Positions 58,680-64,000 of a stretch of 64,000 bases of DNA are shown here, one piece after another. The DNA is taken from NCBI GenBank assembly GCA_020744425.1, contig JAGMUV010000024.1, positions 806,001 to 870,000 of the forward strand. Reading direction: 5' to 3'. This stretch comes from Dactylonectria macrodidyma (lineage: Eukaryota; Ascomycota; Sordariomycetes; Hypocreales; Nectriaceae). Both the position numbers and the translations under genes were made by a program. Numbering within the stretch: the stretch's first letter is position 1; each line of letters starts with the position of its first letter. Below the pieces are notes generated by a model. That model searched no databases. It was not told where the DNA came from and saw only the letters and a list, made by a program, of their open reading frames with translations.

Positions 58680-59669
58680 TCAGCCGGGGTGGCTATCCCG
58701 CCATGATCCGATAAACAGATGCTCGACTAAAATACTTGCGTCTCCCTTCTCATGCGTGTTCTCTTGCGGCAGCCATCCAAAGCTGTCCTTGGGTAGAACC
58801 AGCACGTCGCCAATCAATCGTGGCTCCTCAAGCCTGTCTAGTTCATCGCCTGTGTGCTCCACGCCCGTCATCTCCTTGAAGTAGTCCATCAAGACCCTGG
58901 TAAAGGCGAATGGTCCAGTAGTGGCCATGACGTCCTCAAAAGAAACGGCTTCCCCGGGTTGCTTGGATGCGAGTAGCTCGTCGAGGCCCTGGGTCACTTG
59001 TTCGACTACGGTCTTAATAGCGGGGTGGTTTGGCTTGGCCAGCACCGCATACTGACATAGCTGGACGGAATATGGAGAGTTGGGCCAGATGGGTTGTTTG
59101 TGATGGTCGTTCTCGATCCCGATCACTAGGTTTACTGAGTCTTTGTACTGCTTCGGGATCCATTTCGAGACGGGTTGATGGGGATAAACGTCGATGTCTG
59201 CCCATACACCACCCTCGCGCAACAGTATTAGATATCGCAAGAAGTCGGCTTTTAGGATTGGGTCTTTTAGGCGCGTAAAAACGTTAACGATGGGCGCATC
59301 GAAGTGCTCGCGGACGTAGGCGTCGTTATTCGCGTCGGTGATGCGCTCGTAGCGCCAGTCGGGATTGACGAGGCGCCATTGGTGGGGGAAGCCGACTGTG
59401 CGATCTGTCGGGTCTTCCGAGTCGTCTTTCCAGCTCTGCCAGATCTTGTGAGGGAAGGATTCGTGCTTCGGTTCGGTCGGAGGTATCGGAGGCGGTTGGT
59501 GGAGGGTGCTTGCTGTGATGATGGGTCAGCTTCAGTCGTGTCAAGCGGGGCGGGATTGGAACGAACACCCTGATCTGTTGTACGCGTAGCTGCTGGATAG
59601 TAGGATGACGATCGCGATAGCGGCCAGCAGAGCATAGGCGTACTTCCTGTGCGTCGAAACCGACAACAT
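58680..59669 (-). CDS. GT32-family glycosyltransferase (OCH1-like), type II membrane protein
   Basis: Exon 1 (59669-59569) and exon 2 (59508-58680) give about 309 residues; a TGA in the intervening 60 bp requires the splice. Acceptor choice (CAGCAAG or CACAG with a shifted donor) changes one or two residues. A signal anchor spans residues ~10-27 (YALLAAIAIVILLSSSYA), then the GT32 core: FPHKIWQSWK, WRLVNPDW, LKADFLRYLILLREGGVWADIDV with the DXD metal site (DID), IGIEND and GPFAFTRVL. Expected: a Golgi mannosyl- or related hexosyltransferase in cell-wall glycan or glycolipid synthesis. A perfect 16 bp hairpin lies 79-118 bp upstream of the start. Confidence 0.88.
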
Positions 59670-60521
59670 GGTAGCCGAGCTGAGATTGTTGAAGGAGCGA
59701 GAGATGCGACCGACGAGAGAAGACGGAAACCTACTTCGTTTGGACAAGATCTCTGCACACGTTCTACGTTGAACGTGTGCAGAGATCATGTCTAGTACTG
59801 GTAATTTACGCGCTCACCTTGCGACTGGAACGTGGCGGGGCCTACTAGACCCTGGTCCTGCGTCAAACAATCCATTGGAGGGATCGATCCTCGCGCCCTT
59901 GGGTCTTGTTCAGCTTGTCATGGTGGTGTGGGGGCTTTGAGCTATGAACCGACCAACACACCAGTGGGAGATCAGCATACATTCAAGGTTGGTAAGAATA
60001 ACTCTGTCACCTAACAAAAGTTACGGAAACAACACAACCAACACTGTGAACGGAGCGTCTGGACCAGGAGATGTGGGTAGTATGCATCGCAAATGGGTTT
60101 CATCGGTGTCTTCGTAGAAAATTGTAAGGACCACAATTTACAACGACGACAAGAAAGAAGACGACTCGGCAAACTGAAGCAATGGCCGTTTGTGTGTCGA
60201 GGGCAGCGGAAAGTTGGTCACACCAAGACGTCCTTTGTCGTCCCTTGTTACTACCAAAATGGTATTACCCGCGCGGCTCCTTACAGATTGTCCGATGTAT
60301 AGTCGCTTAGCGATTGGGTTCGCTTGCTTGACCAATATCGTGTAAGTACCACCAATAGGCATTAGACCTGCCCCCAGCATTTGCTGCTACTTCGGCCTCT
60401 ATTGCCTAGGCGTTTAGGTTTTCTTGCTGCATTCTGCTCCATTATGTTTCCTCATTTTCTATTTCTCTCCTAGGCTTCTTGCGTCCACTTGCCCAAAACG
60501 CTGTGTCGTCCCTTTGCCATC
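59670..60521. other. Divergent intergenic region (852 bp)
   Basis: Promoters of GT32 (-) and the cysteine-rich protein (+). It contains the perfect hairpin listed separately; no gene seen. Confidence 0.5.
59748..59787. repeat. Perfect 16 bp inverted repeat (hairpin) with 8 nt loop
   Basis: GATCTCTGCACACGTT at 59748-59763 is exactly matched by its reverse complement at 59772-59787, around the loop CTACGTTG. It is upstream of the GT32 start in the likely 5' UTR or promoter. It contains two ACGT cores and no flanking duplication that would mark an insertion. Confidence 0.9.
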
Positions 60522-61472
60522 ATGACTAGGCTCGTTCTTGTGATCGCATTCCTCTGTTCCTTGGCGACGTCTCTCGCCGCTGGCAAATGTTACTACCCCA
60601 ATGGAGATGAGGCTTGGGACTTTCCTTGCGATCCCGAAGCCGACGAGAGTGTATGTTGTGGAGGTGGCTTGGGTTCTGTCTGTTTATCCAACAAGCTGTG
60701 CCTCGGGGCCAATGGGAACACTGCGAGGCTCCTGCACAGAACAAGACTGGGGATCTTCTGAGTGTGCCATGTATTGTCTCGGTAGGTTATGGCTAAAACC
60801 AGCAGTCCTAGCCGCATTTGTTGCTAACGTGGACCTCGAGGCGCCGACTCTGGAGGAACCGACTTAATATCCTGCTCCAACGTCACCGACAGCGATACAT
60901 CGTATTGCTGCGACCACAATGCGGGCTGTTGCAACAGCGGGGTCGGACGGTTTAATGTGCTTCCCGCTGAGCCGGAGATCTGGGCGACTTGGGACCAAGA
61001 AGCAAGCCAATATGCCGTCATCGGTACACTCTTCGACAGCAAGCCTACATCTTCAATTGCGCCGACTACAACGAGCGACGTATCGTCAACTTCGAGTGCA
61101 ACGTCCACTCTCACCACCACCACACCCGAAACATCTACACCTGTACCGACCTACTCAGGTCAAGCTGCGTCAAGATCGTCGGAAGTACCTCGAGGAGCCT
61201 CTCCTGGAGCCAAGGCGGGCATTGGGGCTGGTGCTGGTATTGGAGCCATCCTCATTGTGGCCGTGGCATACCTCTTATCGAAGACGGGGAAGAGTAGATG
61301 GGCTACCAAAATGAACAAGAAAATGCCACCAGACTGTAATGGACAGCCACCGATGGACTCCGCTGGGCAGCAGTCACAGCATGCGCCTAAGAAGCCTCGA
61401 CACCCACAGGAACTCCACGGACATGCGTCTCAGAGCAACATGGTGCGGGCTGAATTACCGGCAAACAACTGA
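60522..61472 (+). pseudogene. Cysteine-rich secreted-type protein with Ser/Thr stalk and membrane anchor; one-base frameshift
   Basis: Start ATG 60522 (upstream TTG ignored), signal peptide to about residue 20 (VLVIAFLCSLATSLAAG), then a Cys-rich head (CYYPNGDEAW, CCGGG, VCLSNKLC). At the G4 run 60705-60708 the frame must shift by one base to continue with LRGSCTEQDW and CAMYCLG; the intron 60782-60840 then joins in phase to ISCSNVTDSDTSYCCD. A Thr/Ser-rich stalk, one membrane helix (GIGAGAGIGAILIVAVAYLL) and a basic cytosolic tail end the protein at 61472. This is a common fungal surface-protein layout; ligand unknown. A three-base G run would restore the frame, so assembly error is a real option. 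Confidence 0.7.
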
Positions 61473-62058
61473 TGAAGGAGCAGTAAGTCATTTTGTGCTT
61501 TTGCTCCTTAACAGGCTCTCTTTGCGGTGCGATTCCTTGTGGTTGTCAGGGAGTTGCATAACGTGACACATGGCCGTGGCTCCTTCAGTTGAGCAAGAAA
61601 TAGGAAGGGTGAATGAGGAAGAAGTGGCTTATAAGAAGGTAGTTAGATATATCTATTTTGTAGCAATTTGCTACTAATCAAACGACGCTCATTTAATGCG
61701 TTGACGTGTCAATAATGTTTAGCCGTTCATGAGATGCCAGGTCTCAACATTTTGTAATGGCGACTAAGCAAGACAAAGCTCACCAATATGACAACCAATT
61801 TATCCCTTTGACATTTCGGGTCAGTGATTTCGCATCGAAATGCGAAACAATTACATCCGAAGGCAGAAGATTTGATACATGAACTGTTACTTAAATGTAG
61901 TATTAGTGACAGTGGCTCAGAAACCGGTCTCGAGCAGCAGTGTCAATTGGACTCTACTTGTCATTATGCGAAGACAAAAGTATTAAGCTTGAAGGATATG
62001 GACTTATCACATGTCCGGCATGATGCAATAAGCCAATGGCAATATCCAGAAAATACCA
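61473..62058. other. Intergenic region between convergent genes (586 bp)
   Basis: AT-rich 3' flanks; nothing further seen. Confidence 0.5.
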
Positions 62059-63276
62059 CTACTGGCCAGACTTCCCCCTCGGTGAATCAGGTAATCTGCC
62101 CAGTCTAAGGCATCCTTCCCTATACTTCCTTTGCAGTGCAAGGAGATCTGAAAGCTTCAAGATGCCTATTTCTCTCAGCTCGCGTAAGGCCTCTTCCTTG
62201 GTATCATATTTCTGACCCGTCCGTGAGATGACGGATAGCCATGCGAGAGGGACCATGCCGAAGCCGGTTCGACTAACCCCCTTAGCATAAATCCAGTCGT
62301 CATTTTCGGGGATTGCCATTGGAATAAGGATTTCTCCCGCCTTGCAGTCCATCTCAACCTCGCCGGCTGCTTCAAAGTCCCATCGGACGATCATGATGAG
62401 AGTAGACTTGATCGGTCGGAGCTGCCATGAATGAGACAACTCAGATAGCAACGGTTTTTCTGGTAGCATAGAAACATGACGGTCTCGATGGGGGTGTATA
62501 GGTGCATCCCCGGAAAACCTATCTTTGTGACGTGCTCGAAGCCTCTTCCATGCCGTCGTCATAGCAGCTCGATATGGCCTGGAGTCCATGAGTGCTCCGT
62601 CGAATGTGAACATGATACTTAGACGGGACAAAGTGTCTGTTTGGAGGCTGAAAAGTGATGATCTTGGGCTGACATCCTGAAGCAGTAAAAGCGAGGAGCT
62701 GTCGTCTGCTGTTTTCTGTAGGAGGGTCACGCTATGTGTGTCGTCGAGAACTGCCTGTCGCTCATCTGCAGTTCGTCTTCAGTGGAGTTAGCCCACAAGC
62801 CAAGCACAAGACGTAATGATTTCGTTCTTACAACGGTACGACGGCGAGGAGTAGTTGGATCGCCTGGATCTGGTCTCGCAGCGTCTCCTTCATCGGGGTC
62901 AATCTATCCTCATCGAGGATATACTTGGCCCTCAGCCAACGCCCAAGTCCCAAGCCGGCTTCATGGGAAGTTATGGCATAAGAAATGTGATCAGATAGGT
63001 ACAATATAACCTCCCTGCAACAGGATAGGGACTGATCCAGAGCATGCAACAAGTGTTCTCCTTGTCCGAGAGTGGGCTCTCGCAGCGCGTCAAGAGAGAT
63101 TCCAGCTCGGTGGCCGATGCTTCCAGCGCCGACAGTTGGGTGATCAAGGCAGAGATTGCGAGCTGCGAGCTTGTGAATTTGTCGTGCAGCGTGCCCAGCG
63201 CCGTCTTTACCTTGAATATCTGCGTGGCGAGAGAAGCGCAGCTGGCGGCGAGACCTATGACGGAGAGAGGCTCCAT
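62059..63276 (-). pseudogene. Fungal STAND-type N-terminal domain protein with a frameshift
   Basis: ATG 63276 begins MEPLSVIGLAASCASLATQI, the same N-terminal domain type as the ankyrin gene at 55396. The frame runs through LSALEASATELESLL, then must shift by one base near 63060-63061 (a GG run) to continue as LLHALDQSLSCCREV and LRDQIQAIQLLLAVV, before an intron (about 62831-62766) and a final exon (62765-62059) with FTFDGALMDSRPYRAAM and a WDFEAAGEVEMD segment resembling an SH3-like strand pair. Splicing with the best donor (GTAAGA) also leaves the last exon out of phase; a weaker donor (GTACCG) with acceptor ATGAG would restore it. Length without breaks would be ~385 residues. Function unknown. 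Confidence 0.62.
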
Positions 63277-63798
63277 GGCGATTTGAGGTGGTTGAAGAAA
63301 GTCTCGACGGGGAAGTTTGGGTTTGTGAATGGTATTAATGATTGATACGACACCCCCTTCTTGCAACATTGCCATATCAGGCTTTGGCTTTAGTGGCAAG
63401 GCGTCAGGGAAAACCTCATTTAAGCGCCCACCTGGAATTCGTGATTGGGTCAAACCATGGCCTTCCTTACGGCCATTCCAAGTGCGGCTGATAATCCATT
63501 CGCTCTTCCGGTAAGCGTCCAAACATGGCAAACAATAAGGCAGCCAATAACAGTGTGATACATACTTTTTCCAGTTCAGCTAGGGGTTCCAAGTCTCAGG
63601 TTTCCCTGTTTCAAACTGACATCAAGATGGCTCTGGCTGGTGTGGCAAATACGCGTCATCGACAGTGCTACCACAGCAAATCAATGTCGATGAAATAGTC
63701 TGCAGTTTGACTATTAGACTCAAGGCAAAGTAATTAATACGTGTTCTTATAGCTTTACTATAAACAGAATGTTAAACAATCTCAACCACGCGTACTTC
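63277..63798. other. Intergenic region (522 bp)
   Basis: Promoter side of the frameshifted gene and 3' flank of the edge gene; a longer minus-strand frame here (to 63531) has no ATG-supported role. Confidence 0.45.
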
Positions 63799-64000
63799 TC
63801 AAAGCCCGAGATCCTTCTTGATGGCGGGGAGCACAGTGCCCTCGTTCCAGTCCCAGATCAAGGCACTGTTGTGGCCGTTAAACGCGGCGCCAGTCCAATA
63901 CGTGCTGCGGGAGCCTTCCAAGGCAAGGAGCTTTCCATAGAAGCCATTTCGGATTTCTTTGGTCGACACGTGGAGGTTGTAAGGAGCGTGGTTTGAAATG
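63799..64000 (-). CDS. C-terminus of a flavin amine-oxidase-like protein (runs off the right edge)
   Basis: The last ~66 codons are open from the edge to a TGA at 63801-63799. The reading contains RNGFYGKLLALEG, STYWTGAAFNGHNSALIWDW and LPAIKKDLGL. The pattern S-x-W/Y-x-TGAA/T-x(5-7)-S followed by WNxxE and LP is the C-terminal FAD-contact end of fungal beta-cyclopiazonate-dehydrogenase-like / NAD(P)-binding Rossmann amine oxidases. This is a family resemblance, not an assignment of reaction. The frame is open to the window edge and starts outside it. Confidence 0.65.
   Translation of the reverse strand, partial: ISNHAPYNLHVSTKEIRNGFYGKLLALEGSRSTYWTGAAFNGHNSALIWDWNEGTVLPAIKKDLGL

Noticed and set aside
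59840..59900. tRNA-like segment containing GGGATCGATCC
   Set aside because: A T-loop-like palindrome only; no acceptor stem or A-box could be paired on either strand.

Overview
This is a 64 kb piece of a filamentous ascomycete nuclear genome. Genes carry short GT-AG introns (about 40-90 bp). The gene families are fungal: a Zn2Cys6 regulator, a TRI12-type efflux pump, GH62 and GH43 arabinofuranosidases, a GT32/OCH1-like glycosyltransferase, DBP3 and RFT1. The fungal atypical C2H2 and CHAT-TPR proteins point to a Sordariomycete, possibly Hypocreales; that placement is inference. No rRNA, convincing tRNA, CRISPR array or intact transposon was seen. Most multi-exon models below were built by joining reading frames by hand at splice sites.

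Layout. 1-4108 (-): N-terminal part of a giant DUF6606/DUF3638-type protein that runs off the left edge. 5.0-16.4 kb: accessory metabolism and transport, with a Zn2Cys6 transcription factor (+), a monocarboxylate-type MFS carrier (-), an aquaglyceroporin (-), and an FAD/NAD(P)H oxidoreductase (+) that converges on a TRI12-like efflux pump (-). 17.4-23.9 kb: a small membrane protein with a damaged N-terminus, then two divergent atypical C2H2 genes separated by a repeat-rich gap. 25-34.3 kb: an F-box protein, two integral membrane proteins and a class III aminotransferase. 35.9-50 kb: the most interesting block. A gasdermin-like gene sits head to head with a CHAT-protease/TPR gene; further on come a third C2H2 paralogue and a second CHAT-TPR gene. 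The block is flanked by secreted GH62 and GH43 enzymes. 51.2-55 kb: conserved housekeeping genes DBP3 and RFT1, converging. 55.4-63.3 kb: two proteins with fungal STAND-type N-terminal domains (one with ankyrin-like repeats and no visible ATG, one frameshifted), a GT32 glycosyltransferase with a perfect hairpin upstream, and a cysteine-rich membrane-anchored protein with a frameshift. 63.8-64 kb (-): C-terminus of a flavin amine-oxidase-like protein.

How the genes may work together. The 37.1-41.9 kb pair matches the known fungal arrangement in which a gasdermin-like pore former is encoded beside the protease that activates it. Here the protease carries the sensor-like repeat region, and both genes share a 380 bp promoter. 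This is the best candidate for a regulated cell-death system in the window. The second CHAT-TPR gene, the C2H2 paralogues and the ankyrin/STAND-N proteins suggest an innate-immunity or self/non-self repertoire nearby, but no direct link can be shown from sequence. The FAD enzyme, TRI12 pump, MFS carrier and Zn2Cys6 factor could form a small metabolic group, although no backbone synthase is present.
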